In this document: positions 17,648-27,319 of the stretch, in pieces
Numbering within the stretch: the stretch's first letter is position 1
How the letters are laid out: each line of letters opens with the position of its first letter
DNA from: Candidatus Caenarcanales bacterium
GTDB taxonomy: Bacteria; Cyanobacteriota; Vampirovibrionia; LMEP-6097
Assembly: GCA_013216135.1 (NCBI GenBank)
Contig: JABSOS010000010.1
Span: 1-64,000, forward strand
DNA: 64,000 bases
Reading direction: 5' to 3'
The notes under the pieces: model-generated
Told to the model about the DNA's origin: nothing
The model's database searches: none
The model's input: only the letters and a program-made list of their open reading frames with translations
Position numbers and translations under genes: made by a program

Positions 17648-19744
17648 TCAATTAATCTGACTTCTATTAGAATTAATACCTTCATAAGCTGAGATAACTA
17701 GCTCGTCTAAAGCTGTTTTATTATTACCATCCCTAAGCTTATTTAAGCGATCTGAATTATTTTTATTTATAAATACTTGCGTCTGATTAGTGTGACCATC
17801 GAACATAAAACCGGTATTTGAATAGACAGACTCTAAAATTTCACTAAGTGACTGCTTAATTTTATCAAATAAAGTACTATGCTCTTTCCTGAGAGCATCA
17901 TAATCTTTAGAGCCTTGAGCTTCTTGTAAATCGAGTATAGTTTTCTGTGCAGCATAAATTTCATTTTGTTTACTTAATTGATTCTGCATTCTAACTTGCC
18001 TACCAGGATCTGTTTCTACGCTTAATCTAGCTTTTAAATTATCAATAAATTTCTCTAATCTTTCATGCTTTGCCCTGTTAACAGCTCCTATCGTAATTCC
18101 TCTGTCATTAGCAACTTTTAGAATCTCACCATTTATAACTTCTCTAAAGATAGGGTCTAAAGTTTGATCAGCGATATTATAAGAATCATGCTCAGGATCT
18201 TTAATTATATGCTTGCCGATAGTCGTACCTATAATATTTCTTAAATTATCACCAAGCTGCCCGTATTCATGTGAAAGAGCGTCATTTAAAGCAACTTCCA
18301 TCATGTCATAAGCTTCATTCATGTTTTTATACTCATCTGTACCTGGATCTAAAGCAGCGATTTTTGCTTTATAAAACTTCACTTCTTCTAAGTAATTTTG
18401 CACGAGAGTCTGAGTATCACTACTACTTCCCTCTAAATGCTTAGCTACAAGGCCATCACGGTCGTTAGAAACTATATCTAAAAGACTGTTAAATGTAGTA
18501 ACGACATCTGCTTGCTGGGTAGTCGATAAATTTAAATTTCGCAAACTAGTTTCTAACTCTAACCTAGTGGTATTTTCACTATATTGTTTATACTGCTTTA
18601 CTTGCGCTGCTATTAATTTTTTATAAGCTCCAGAGGCACCTGATTTCAGTAAAGATTTTTCTTTATGATTAAGTTCACTACTATTAGAATCACTTTTATC
18701 AGCTTTAGAACCTTCAATAAAATTATTAGTTAGCTTCATCAGTTTTTCTTGAAACTGTAAGGCTCTTGCTTCACCTAGCTGATTACCACCGAAAGCTTTC
18801 ACTAAATCTGCATAAAACTTTTTAGAAGAAACTATATGGAAACCAGTTTTACCTCCTCTACTAGAAGATCTATCTTTCGCTTCTACTAACTTCGTTAAAT
18901 TATCTAAAGCTTCAGCATCTGATCTTGCATGAACAAAAGCTTCAACGTAAGCCATTTCTGGATCAGATTCTTTTATATACCTTTCATCAGCATCGAAAGC
19001 TTTAGAACCATTTAAAGTTCTATTTCTATCTGTAGCTTTATTTAACAGATCTACAGCTTTAGTCTGAACTTCAGAGAAAAGAGTATCAGTCTTCGCAGCA
19101 CTACCTTCAGTCAGAAGTTCTAAGATTGAAAAAACATCAAAACTCTCTTTCTTTAAATCTCTATTAGTTAACCATAAATCAAGATTCGTCTCATTAAGGT
19201 CATCATCCTTAGAATCTAAGTATTTTAAAAATTTCTCCATAGCAACTTTCGTCTTTTTGTCTATGGCAACTGCTCTTTCTAATAAATTACCTTCTTGTTT
19301 TGCATTATCATTTTCATAAACTTCTATGCCGAACCCTTTACCGTATTCTTCATTACTTAGTTCAGTTCTAATTGCTTCTATATTATTTTCACTAAGCTCA
19401 CCGAAGCTTCCATTTAACGCTTCTACTATTCCAGGGAATTGATTTAACTCTGCAAGTAATTCTTTACCTGATTTATCAGGGTTATTAACCACTATATCTT
19501 TTGCTCTTAATAAAGAAGCAGCATTTTGAGCTTTTACATAGGATTGCCTAAAATCATTAATTACATCTTTATGTTCTTGAATTTTATTATTGTAAAGTTC
19601 TTTTCTAGCTTGAGCATCCTTAGATCGAGGCCCAGGGATTTGATCATTATAGCCACCTGGACTTCTATTTATACGTTGTTTTCTTTTTGCTAATTCTTCA
19701 TTAGCTGATGTAACGTCATATTTTGTTAAAAATTCTAGTGACAT
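17648..19744 (-). CDS. Unknown 698-residue protein, first gene of the operon
   Basis: No family recognised; no cysteine and no signal peptide in 698 residues. Lys/Asp/Asn-rich and mainly helical, with coiled-coil-like parts near 550-640. It heads the five-gene minus-strand operon (698, 771, 137, 653 and 144 residues) and diverges from the 1058-residue gene across a 282-bp promoter region. Only a weak AAGA precedes the ATG. Function unknown. Confidence 0.75.
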   Translation of the reverse strand: MSLEFLTKYDVTSANEELAKRKQRINRSPGGYNDQIPGPRSKDAQARKELYNNKIQEHKDVINDFRQSYVKAQNAASLLRAKDIVVNNPDKSGKELLAELNQFPGIVEALNGSFGELSENNIEAIRTELSNEEYGKGFGIEVYENDNAKQEGNLLERAVAIDKKTKVAMEKFLKYLDSKDDDLNETNLDLWLTNRDLKKESFDVFSILELLTEGSAAKTDTLFSEVQTKAVDLLNKATDRNRTLNGSKAFDADERYIKESDPEMAYVEAFVHARSDAEALDNLTKLVEAKDRSSSRGGKTGFHIVSSKKFYADLVKAFGGNQLGEARALQFQEKLMKLTNNFIEGSKADKSDSNSSELNHKEKSLLKSGASGAYKKLIAAQVKQYKQYSENTTRLELETSLRNLNLSTTQQADVVTTFNSLLDIVSNDRDGLVAKHLEGSSSDTQTLVQNYLEEVKFYKAKIAALDPGTDEYKNMNEAYDMMEVALNDALSHEYGQLGDNLRNIIGTTIGKHIIKDPEHDSYNIADQTLDPIFREVINGEILKVANDRGITIGAVNRAKHERLEKFIDNLKARLSVETDPGRQVRMQNQLSKQNEIYAAQKTILDLQEAQGSKDYDALRKEHSTLFDKIKQSLSEILESVYSNTGFMFDGHTNQTQVFINKNNSDRLNKLRDGNNKTALDELVISAYEGINSNRSQIN

Positions 19745-19883
19745 ATTTTTCTTACCATCTCTACATATCTAGAAATCTGTAATACTATATAGTTCTTTTT
19801 TATTTTTATTTGATAAAAAGTTCCCAATATTCCTATATTTTTATTAACATTTGAAATATTTTTTATTTTTCTTTAATAATATA

Positions 19884-19913
19884 TTGACATATCCGATTTA
19901 GTATTGCTATAAT
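19884..19913 (+). promoter_or_regulatory. Near-consensus sigma-70 promoter for the 1058-residue gene
   Basis: TTGACA at 19884-19889 and TATAAT at 19908-19913 are separated by 18 bp, with TGC directly before the -10 (extended -10). This is the best promoter match in the window. Transcription would start near 19920, which leaves a leader of about 107 bases. The leader holds AATCT/AGATT and AAATTGAG/CTCAATTT inverted repeats, so it is probably structured. The rest of the 282-bp gap is AT-rich without other clear signals. Confidence 0.75.
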
Positions 19914-20026
19914 TTTTGAAGTAAATTGAGTCAATCTAATTTTTAAGATTCAATTATCAACTTACGAAAGAGTAAATCTTTGTAAAGCTAGAGATAATTA
20001 AACTCAATTTAAAAGGAAATGATGAA

Positions 20027-23000
20027 ATGGGTACAGAAATAAACGGTGCAACAGGTAATAGCTTAGCTGAAATCAGAGAAAGACACACCAATGCTGCTAA
20101 AGAGAGTCAGCCGACTGGAATTCATACTAGTGGTAATTATTGGGATAATAAACAGAAAAACTATACCGAAGAGCAAACAGAAGCAGTAACTGAAAAGCTC
20201 CAAGAAACTGTCGCAAGAATTGAAGATAAGAATATCTTCAAAACAGATGAAAACGAAGATGGTTTCTTATCAACGAATATCCAGGTTCTAGCAGATGACG
20301 AAGATGCCATCAGAGATGTTAGAACTTTATTTACAGACAGTATTAATTACGTTGGCGATCAAAAATCTGGTGTAAAAGCCACAATCTTAAACCCTAAAAG
20401 TAAAGAAGAGAATGAGTTAGCGACTAAAATTAATACGATAGCTCTTGCTATGTGGGAAGTAAAAAACCCAGAAAAAGATCCATTAATTGATTCTGTAAAA
20501 AAACAAGCAACTTCTTACTTAAAAGCAGTTTATCCTGGTTACTTCGATAACCCAGCCCTAGATACAAAAGAAGTAAAAAGTGTAATTGCTATGCTTAATG
20601 CTAAAAGCGATGAAGATGAAATGATGGGTGCTCTTAATTTAATGGGCGCTGTTGACTTTAACGACATCGGTGCAAAATCATTAAAAATAAAAGAAGGAGA
20701 AGATGGATCAACTTCGATAAAAGCAGCTTCTTCTAATAACTTATGGGGCAGAATGTTTAAAAAATTAGGGAAGAACCCTATCTCTAACGCCCTTATCTCA
20801 AGAGCAAATGGTGTTCTTAATAAAATTGCATTCGGTCCTTTAAATAGAGACCAAATGAATCTTTTATCAAAGAATAACGCTCTTAGAAACAATTTAGACA
20901 GGTTCCAAAAAGTCTATATTAAAAAAGCAGATCAAGACTCACAGAAAATGGTAGTGAAGGCTACTACTGATGAAATAAACAATACACTTCCTAGTGATTT
21001 TGAAACAATAAGTAGTACATACAACCTTGGTCTGAGCAAAACAGGCTTAATCGCTAGTGTCGGAAAAGGAATCCAATCATTAATGAAAATGGTTAGACCA
21101 AATGGTATTGAGCAAAACACTAAATTAGCTTTTGAGGGTAATGACTCATACTTCTCTAATATTAGAGACATAAGTAGTAAAAGAGCGAAAGTAAACGCCT
21201 TCGTAGATACCTTAAAAGAACTAGATGTTAGATTAAATAGCTTTGATCCTAGTGGAGGAGTCGTTTCTAAGATGATCCCTCTTTCAGTTATCGGTAACAC
21301 TGGACAAGACGGTAAGCTACTAGCAAGAAAATTCTTAAATAAAGCTGTTAATAATAGGTTAGATGCTATTCAAGGATTACTTGATAAAGACAACAAAATA
21401 ACAAACGCTAAAGATACTTTATTTTCTGCAACTAATACTAATATAACGACTTCCTTAGCAAGTAGAGCAGAAGGTAGCACTATTTCAGATGCTGATATGC
21501 GAAATTTACAAACATTGATTCCTAACAGCAATAATGTTAATGCAATTAGTATTAGTCGTGCAGTTAGTATGGTTGAAAGTTCAGTAAAACAGCAAATCCT
21601 AGCAGCTAGCCCTGATCTCAAATTCAACTTCCAAAGTATTGGTTCTGCTAGTTTAACTGGTGTTAGTAGTTACCTAGAACTTAATGGACAAGGTGCACTT
21701 TCTCCTACGAATGGCGCGCAACTTGCAAATAACCAACTAGTTGATAAAACGGGTAATCCAATTGAGTTTAATTTCACTTATAAACAACCAAATGGTGACC
21801 CTAAGACATTTAAGACAACATACCAAGGAATAATTGCATTAACTCAATTAGACGATATCGTAACTAAGGCTCAGTCAGATCTTAGTAAGAATGCGGACTT
21901 CCTTAATGCTGTCGTCGATGGTGCACCTCCTTTCATTGCTGATTTAGAAGGACTTCTTCAGAACAGATCCAATGGTTATACTGACTTCACTGATACGACA
22001 ACATACAACGATCAAGAGATTGACAGTATTTTACAAGCAGTTCAAAAAGCTGGCTTAGATACACAAGAGATTAGTTTTGATCCTAAAGATTCTACAGATA
22101 TCTCTGATGTTAAACAGCTAACTGAGAAAATTATTCCAGAAGCTACTAGTGCATTAGAGCAAGTTTCAGAAGCTTTAACTAGCATTAAGAAGAAATTCTT
22201 CACAAATATTCAAAAGTTTGCTTCTAAGCATTTGAAAATTGCTAACACGTCTAAAGCTGTAGTAAGCCAATCACTTATTGACCGTGAAAATGGTGACTTG
22301 ATGATTGATACGAAAATTGCAAATCAGCTACTTAAATCTTCAGCTTTTGATGATTTGGTAAATGAAGCAAATTTAGCTGGCTCTAGATTAAAAGCAAATC
22401 AATTTGAAAACCAAGCTAAAATCATCTCTGAAAGTGATAAGTTGGTAAATACTAATAATACAGGTGGTAACTCTATTATTAACCTGACAGGTTCAGCTTT
22501 TAGAGGTAAATCAATCGCTGATGTTGACGATATCGTTAAAGATATAACTCAATCATTAGAAAAATATCGTGGTCAGAGTCAATCTATTACGACATTCTTA
22601 AATTTAGAAAAAGGTGATAATGGTTTACTTCAAGCAGAAACCTATAAGGACTCAAACAACCAAAACAACTTAAAAGTTAAAGAAGCTAGATTTAACTTAT
22701 TAAAAGCGAAATTGGTAGAGTTATCACATGGTCTTTCTCTAGAATTCAAGGAAAGAGTTAACGATGCAAATGGTATAACGACAACATTAAATAACGATAT
22801 CCTCGGTACAAATGCCGTCAATATAACGAAATTTGAAAATGGTGGAACAGCATCAGCAAATGATTATGAGAACTTCACAAAAACTGTTTCCGATGCTGAT
22901 TTTGCATTTGATATTCCTGAAGCAGATAAAAGTGCTCAATCAAGCATAGACAAGATTAAAAGTGCAGTTAGCATTTCTAGTCTTGATTCATTAAATGATG

Positions 23001-23203
23001 AATGGAAAGATAAGGCAGTAACAGCATTAGTAGGTGGCTTCCAAGAGCTTATGCAAAGTACTGGATTAACTGCTGATTCTGTTAAAGAAATCTTTGCAAA
23101 AAATGAAGAACTAGAAGGTGAGATTCCATCTGGCTTCCAAGGTCTTTTCTTCGATGCTTTAAAAGATTCTTTAGCCTCACGTAAAGGTTTAAAGAACGCT
23201 TAA
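20027..23203 (+). CDS. Unknown 1058-residue protein under a strong promoter
   Basis: The second-largest protein in the window after CarB; no family recognised, no cysteine, no signal peptide. Composition is rich in Asn, Asp, Ser and Lys. The N-terminus is polar (MGTEINGATGNSLAE). A glycine- and asparagine-rich middle near 540-600 may be beta-rich, and the rest looks helical. AAGGA lies 9 to 10 bases before the ATG. A near-consensus promoter precedes it and a strong intrinsic terminator follows, so it is a single-gene unit that should be well expressed. It may be a structural or exported protein; that is inference from size, composition and expression signals only. Confidence 0.75.
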   Translation: MGTEINGATGNSLAEIRERHTNAAKESQPTGIHTSGNYWDNKQKNYTEEQTEAVTEKLQETVARIEDKNIFKTDENEDGFLSTNIQVLADDEDAIRDVRTLFTDSINYVGDQKSGVKATILNPKSKEENELATKINTIALAMWEVKNPEKDPLIDSVKKQATSYLKAVYPGYFDNPALDTKEVKSVIAMLNAKSDEDEMMGALNLMGAVDFNDIGAKSLKIKEGEDGSTSIKAASSNNLWGRMFKKLGKNPISNALISRANGVLNKIAFGPLNRDQMNLLSKNNALRNNLDRFQKVYIKKADQDSQKMVVKATTDEINNTLPSDFETISSTYNLGLSKTGLIASVGKGIQSLMKMVRPNGIEQNTKLAFEGNDSYFSNIRDISSKRAKVNAFVDTLKELDVRLNSFDPSGGVVSKMIPLSVIGNTGQDGKLLARKFLNKAVNNRLDAIQGLLDKDNKITNAKDTLFSATNTNITTSLASRAEGSTISDADMRNLQTLIPNSNNVNAISISRAVSMVESSVKQQILAASPDLKFNFQSIGSASLTGVSSYLELNGQGALSPTNGAQLANNQLVDKTGNPIEFNFTYKQPNGDPKTFKTTYQGIIALTQLDDIVTKAQSDLSKNADFLNAVVDGAPPFIADLEGLLQNRSNGYTDFTDTTTYNDQEIDSILQAVQKAGLDTQEISFDPKDSTDISDVKQLTEKIIPEATSALEQVSEALTSIKKKFFTNIQKFASKHLKIANTSKAVVSQSLIDRENGDLMIDTKIANQLLKSSAFDDLVNEANLAGSRLKANQFENQAKIISESDKLVNTNNTGGNSIINLTGSAFRGKSIADVDDIVKDITQSLEKYRGQSQSITTFLNLEKGDNGLLQAETYKDSNNQNNLKVKEARFNLLKAKLVELSHGLSLEFKERVNDANGITTTLNNDILGTNAVNITKFENGGTASANDYENFTKTVSDADFAFDIPEADKSAQSSIDKIKSAVSISSLDSLNDEWKDKAVTALVGGFQELMQSTGLTADSVKEIFAKNEELEGEIPSGFQGLFFDALKDSLASRKGLKNA

Positions 23204-23229
23204 AATCTCTCAACCTAATCATCAAACCT

Positions 23230-23259
23230 AAAAAGCCTGCTAAATTTAGCAGGCTTTTT
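23230..23259 (+). terminator. Intrinsic terminator after the 1058-residue gene
   Basis: A perfect 30-base palindrome: AAAAAGCCTGCTAAA followed by its reverse complement ending in TTTTT. It lies 27 bp after the stop codon and reads as a GC-rich stem with a T-run on the plus strand. It is the clearest rho-independent terminator of the window. Confidence 0.92.
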
Positions 23260-23306
23260 ATTATCAAATAGTTAAAACAATTTACCTTATATTAGTAGAT
23301 AAGTAT

Positions 23307-26147
23307 ATGCTTGGAGAATTACTACTAGCTGAAAGAAAATTACCTCGAGTCTCTCGAGCACCAGCAAATAGTGCAAATCAGATTATGCCTATAGGTAATA
23401 GTCCTAAAATTAAATTACTTAATCAACAAAGAGACTTTATAAGTAACATGCACTCAAAACTCTGCGAAGGCAAAGTGAAATACGAGAGCACGACAGGTCA
23501 ACCAGAAGATAAAGAAGAAAGGTTTTCTTTTAAAAACCCTAATGAAGCTTCACTAGGACCACATAGTCCGAATAAAATATACCCGAACCCACTAGATGTC
23601 CTTTCAAACAAAGATGGAGGGGAGTTAGATCAATTAAATAAATTACTAGACTTTATGATTCTAAATCCAGAAAGTAAACTATTAAACACCAATGCCGGTA
23701 ATCCTGAGTTTAGAAAATCACAAGAGAAGCTCTGTGAACTAATCGTAACTTTAGGTGAAAGAACTCCGCAAATTCCAGCAATCGATATAGATGATGACAA
23801 TGAAGTTTTAATTGAGATTCAACAAAAAGCTCAAAAGCTGATAAAAAGAAATTTAGATAAAAATCTAATGGCAAATAGAAGAGGAGTTGCTAGCTTATCA
23901 CCGAGAGAGCAGTCTAGGAAGCAGGACTTAGAAAGACTTATATTTGATAACAGTCAGTACTCTGAAGTGGGAAAAGACTCTAGGGATTTAGAGAAGTTAA
24001 GAACTATCAGCAGCTTAATAGATTCTATAGAAAATACAGGTGATCTAAAAACAATCAAAGCTATCACTAAAGAAGATACTGGTGAATATGAATTCACTGG
24101 AGCGTTTTATGTACAAATAAAAAATCTGCTTGGTAACGACAAACTTGCATCTGAACTAACCGAGAAGGTTTCAAAAGACATGAGAACCACTCTCAGATTT
24201 GCCGATGCGAAAATCTATGATGACCTTGAATGGACAGATAAAGATCAACAAAAAATAAGATATGAAGTTTTAGATATTCAAAGAAAAATTTTCAAGATGA
24301 CAGTGTCAAAGGAATTTGACATTATAGATAATCCATCATCAACTGCAGAATTTGACTTTCAAAATGTTTTAACCATAGATCAAATCCTTGCGTTAACTAA
24401 CCCTAAGGATAGAGAAAGTGAATTAAAGAAATTAAGACTAAGTTTGATAAAAGATGTTCTCTTTCCACTTGGAAACACAAATGGACCTAATAGAGAGCCT
24501 TTTGAGCGAGAAATAGGTGATAATCATAAAGTTGCTGTAGAGAAGTATTTAAAACACTTAGATGATTACCAAAAAGAAGTAAAAAAAGATATTAGAGAAA
24601 AGAAAAAGATTAAAGCTGTAAGCGATCTTGTAAGTAAACCAATCCCTGCATTAAATGAAGCCATTAGGAAAGGAGAAGATTACATAAATAAAGGAGATAA
24701 AATCTCAATCCCACTTAAGTATTTAGTTGACGCAAGTGGCTCACTTAATGGTAACTTACCAGTTAGTAGCATTAATCAAATCGCATCTGTGATAAACATC
24801 TCCCTAGGTAATATCGTAACTAATCCTGATGACTTAGAATCTTCAATTACATTTTGCTATGAAGATCTAGGAAATAACGCTACAGAAATCAGAGATAATC
24901 TTCTCAAGGTGAAAACTAAAGCAGATACTGCATACGCTGATATTGATACTGAAAGTCAAATTAATCAATTAATAAAAGAATCAGATGACGTTAATAAAAG
25001 CTTGTTTCATATTAACTCTAATGGACTTTTAGCAAACCCTGAATTCTCTTTCAGAAATCTATTAGTAAACTCTATCGATGAATATAAATTTTCATACGAA
25101 GAAAACGGCATAGACTTCCAAAATGGAATTTTTCTTTTCGCTCAGATAGCACTAGAACATATGTCTGAAGATAATGAACTAGACAGTGTTTTAGTGCAAG
25201 AAAAACAAGATATCTTTGAAAAGATGAGGCAAGTAAAATTAACTGAATATAGGGATAATTTATTTACAGTTCCAGTAAATAACATAGCGACTTTCACTAG
25301 TCTACTAGCTGATATGCAAAGTAGCATACAATCACTTACAGTAAGTCCACTTACAGCAGGCGTTACCCATGATAATGGGGCGAATATAGATACCACTAAA
25401 GAGAGATTAGAAACGATCGAGAAAGACTTTGCAAGACTGGTTAATTCATATACCACGAATCATAACTCTACAAATTGGGCTGCATTGTCACTGAAAGAAC
25501 AAAGAAAATTACTAACTGAAGAAACAAAAATTTTTAATGAAGCAATTGGATTTTATCAAGAGGTTTTACAAAACTTTAATTTCCAAAATCCAGCCGGTGC
25601 AAGAGCTGCAATACCCACTTATATTTTAGATTGCATAGATAATGAAAGAATTTGTGAGAATTCAAATTCTGCAACTACCACAAACTTAAGCTCACAGCAG
25701 GAAAATCTTGCTTCCGAATTAAGAAGAAACTGGGATCAACTTAATAAAGAAAATATTCACCAGGGTGGTAGCATGGATGACATTAATGAATTTAAAGCTG
25801 ACCAACAAGTTGAAAAAACTTTTCAAGAGATTGAGGCTGATGTCGCAAGATATGGCATGAATCCAAGCCTTAGTGCTAAAGATCATTTACAAAGAAAAGT
25901 TAGGTTTCAAAAATTCTTTGAAAGGCTTTTAGCTGATCCTAATCAGTATGAGTCCATACTAGAGAAGCTAAAAGAATATATTGAAGACGCTTTGAGAATT
26001 TCAGCAATAAGTCTAGGGCTAGATCATGTAAACCCTGAGAGATCTAATTTAGACTATGATTTAATAGTAACTGAGAGTGATGATCAGGATGAACATCAGG
26101 GGTTTGAAGATATATTCAAATCGACTCTAGATAAAGTGAAAATTTAA
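23307..26147 (+). CDS. Unknown 946-residue helical protein
   Basis: No family recognised. Highly charged, with many Lys/Glu/Asp/Asn residues and long predicted helices. It has five cysteines, unlike the cysteine-free giants around it. No signal peptide or membrane segment. The ATG at 23307 has no Shine-Dalgarno site; TAGATA lies about six bases before it, so the mRNA may be leaderless. It stands alone between a terminator and a 253-bp gap. Function unknown. Confidence 0.72.
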   Translation: MLGELLLAERKLPRVSRAPANSANQIMPIGNSPKIKLLNQQRDFISNMHSKLCEGKVKYESTTGQPEDKEERFSFKNPNEASLGPHSPNKIYPNPLDVLSNKDGGELDQLNKLLDFMILNPESKLLNTNAGNPEFRKSQEKLCELIVTLGERTPQIPAIDIDDDNEVLIEIQQKAQKLIKRNLDKNLMANRRGVASLSPREQSRKQDLERLIFDNSQYSEVGKDSRDLEKLRTISSLIDSIENTGDLKTIKAITKEDTGEYEFTGAFYVQIKNLLGNDKLASELTEKVSKDMRTTLRFADAKIYDDLEWTDKDQQKIRYEVLDIQRKIFKMTVSKEFDIIDNPSSTAEFDFQNVLTIDQILALTNPKDRESELKKLRLSLIKDVLFPLGNTNGPNREPFEREIGDNHKVAVEKYLKHLDDYQKEVKKDIREKKKIKAVSDLVSKPIPALNEAIRKGEDYINKGDKISIPLKYLVDASGSLNGNLPVSSINQIASVINISLGNIVTNPDDLESSITFCYEDLGNNATEIRDNLLKVKTKADTAYADIDTESQINQLIKESDDVNKSLFHINSNGLLANPEFSFRNLLVNSIDEYKFSYEENGIDFQNGIFLFAQIALEHMSEDNELDSVLVQEKQDIFEKMRQVKLTEYRDNLFTVPVNNIATFTSLLADMQSSIQSLTVSPLTAGVTHDNGANIDTTKERLETIEKDFARLVNSYTTNHNSTNWAALSLKEQRKLLTEETKIFNEAIGFYQEVLQNFNFQNPAGARAAIPTYILDCIDNERICENSNSATTTNLSSQQENLASELRRNWDQLNKENIHQGGSMDDINEFKADQQVEKTFQEIEADVARYGMNPSLSAKDHLQRKVRFQKFFERLLADPNQYESILEKLKEYIEDALRISAISLGLDHVNPERSNLDYDLIVTESDDQDEHQGFEDIFKSTLDKVKI

Positions 26148-26150
26148 TAA

Positions 26151-26300
26151 CTAGATAATAAACCATCTAAAGGTTTCAACTGAACTAGATTTACAAGACT
26201 TAAATTTAGCATCTTTCAAAAGATAGTTAAGCATAAAAACAAGTAAGACACCCATTACAAAAATCATAACAGTAGCAAAAATTTCTTCAAAATTCCCCAA
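26151..26300 (-). CDS. Possible small membrane protein (49 residues)
   Basis: The minus strand holds an open frame from TTG at 26300 to TAG at 26151. It encodes one hydrophobic helix (VMIFVMGVLLVFMLNYLL) followed by a basic tail. AGGGGAG lies 13 bases upstream, a rather long spacing, and TATATA at about 26333-26338 could be a -10. The shape fits a one-helix membrane peptide, but the start codon is weak and chance cannot be excluded. The rest of the 253-bp gap up to 26400 shows nothing else. Confidence 0.3.
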   Translation of the reverse strand: MGNFEEIFATVMIFVMGVLLVFMLNYLLKDAKFKSCKSSSVETFRWFII

Positions 26301-26400
26301 ACAAACCTATCAACTCCCCTAAAAAACCTACTTTATATAGCCCCAGAGCGAAAATTAAGAAGAATTAAGAGCATTTCTTAACTAGTTCTTAAGTAAAAGA

Positions 26401-27234
26401 ATGAATAATAAAGATCCAATGCTTGTAAACACAGGTAACCAGCTAAAAAAAACAAATAAGCTCTACGCATTAGAGCAATCGAGTTCAGTTTACAAATTAC
26501 TTGAATCTTTAAGCAGTCCATTTATTAATGAATTCTGGCATCAAAGTACCCGTGTTAATCCTCAGGGCTTAAAAAATATTTACAATGCAATAATTGATAA
26601 AAATAAAGACTCACAATGTCCTATATCAAACGCTGCATATAGTGCCGTTGCCGTTTTTGAAGAAGAAGCTAAACAGCCATTTACTTTTAACTCAGATTTC
26701 CAACGCGATCCAATGAATTGGTTTATGGCAAATTCTATGTCATTTTTTAGTGATCAGCTAAAAATACAAAAGGAAACACCAAAGAATAAAAAGTACACAA
26801 TCCATTCAGGGGCAAATATTGATCCACCTAGTAAAGCGTTAATGGGTAGTATCAAGCATAGAAACTGTGCAGAAAAAATAGCTGTTCAGTCAGCCTATAA
26901 ACACGATAATCAAAATATAAATAATTTAAAGTACTTATTCCTTTATAGAAGAGAAAAGCAGTTTGGAGTATATGCAGCAGAAAAATTATTACCCTGCAGT
27001 GATTGTCAAAGTAAGTACTTTGATCAATTAATAAGAAATGATGGTAAGTTGATTATATTCTTAAACAATAACTTCCCACGTAATTTTTTTAGAGAGGATA
27101 CACCTTTTTACACTAGCTCTTTAATTGATACACTTACCATTAACCCAAGCCAGTCAATTTATTATCGCATATTTTCAGCTACAGATATTCCCTATTTAAA
27201 AGTAGAAGAAATATTAGGTAGCAGCCATTTATAG
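26401..27234 (+). CDS. Cytidine-deaminase-like protein
   Basis: 277 residues. The C-terminal half carries the zinc-site motifs of the cytidine deaminase superfamily: SGANIDPP near 136-143, a CAE motif (Cys156, Glu158) and PCSDC (Cys199, Cys202). Family knowledge says these bind zinc and supply the proton-shuttling glutamate. Classical cytidine deaminases have about 130 residues; here an N-terminal half of about 70 to 100 extra residues precedes the domain. The substrate could be a free pyrimidine nucleoside, a nucleic acid or a modified base; no recognition loop can be read. The AAA/DUF4143 ATPase follows on the same strand after 85 bp. Confidence 0.6.
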   Translation: MNNKDPMLVNTGNQLKKTNKLYALEQSSSVYKLLESLSSPFINEFWHQSTRVNPQGLKNIYNAIIDKNKDSQCPISNAAYSAVAVFEEEAKQPFTFNSDFQRDPMNWFMANSMSFFSDQLKIQKETPKNKKYTIHSGANIDPPSKALMGSIKHRNCAEKIAVQSAYKHDNQNINNLKYLFLYRREKQFGVYAAEKLLPCSDCQSKYFDQLIRNDGKLIIFLNNNFPRNFFREDTPFYTSSLIDTLTINPSQSIYYRIFSATDIPYLKVEEILGSSHL

Positions 27235-27260
27235 AGAGTTCACTAGACTTGAGAGGTGGA

Positions 27261-27313
27261 ACTACCGCGAAATACCAATGCCTAGCATTTAAATATCACG
27301 GTAGTGATAAAAT
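27261..27313 (+). promoter_or_regulatory. Inverted repeat and extended -10 before the DUF4143 ATPase gene
   Basis: ACTACCGCGA at 27261-27270 pairs with TCACGGTAGT at 27296-27305 with one mismatch. Inside lies a second perfect hairpin, AATGC-CTA-GCATT, at 27277-27289. Directly after comes TG-A-TAAAAT (hexamer 27308-27313), an extended -10 six bases before the GTG start at 27320. The repeat covers the -35 region and could be an operator. Confidence 0.45.
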
Positions 27314-27319
27314 GTAAAT

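Noticed and set aside
27261-27305. Paired stems that recall a tRNA fragment
   Set aside because: Only two stems in 45 bases, with no anticodon or T-arm; an operator or hairpin fits better.
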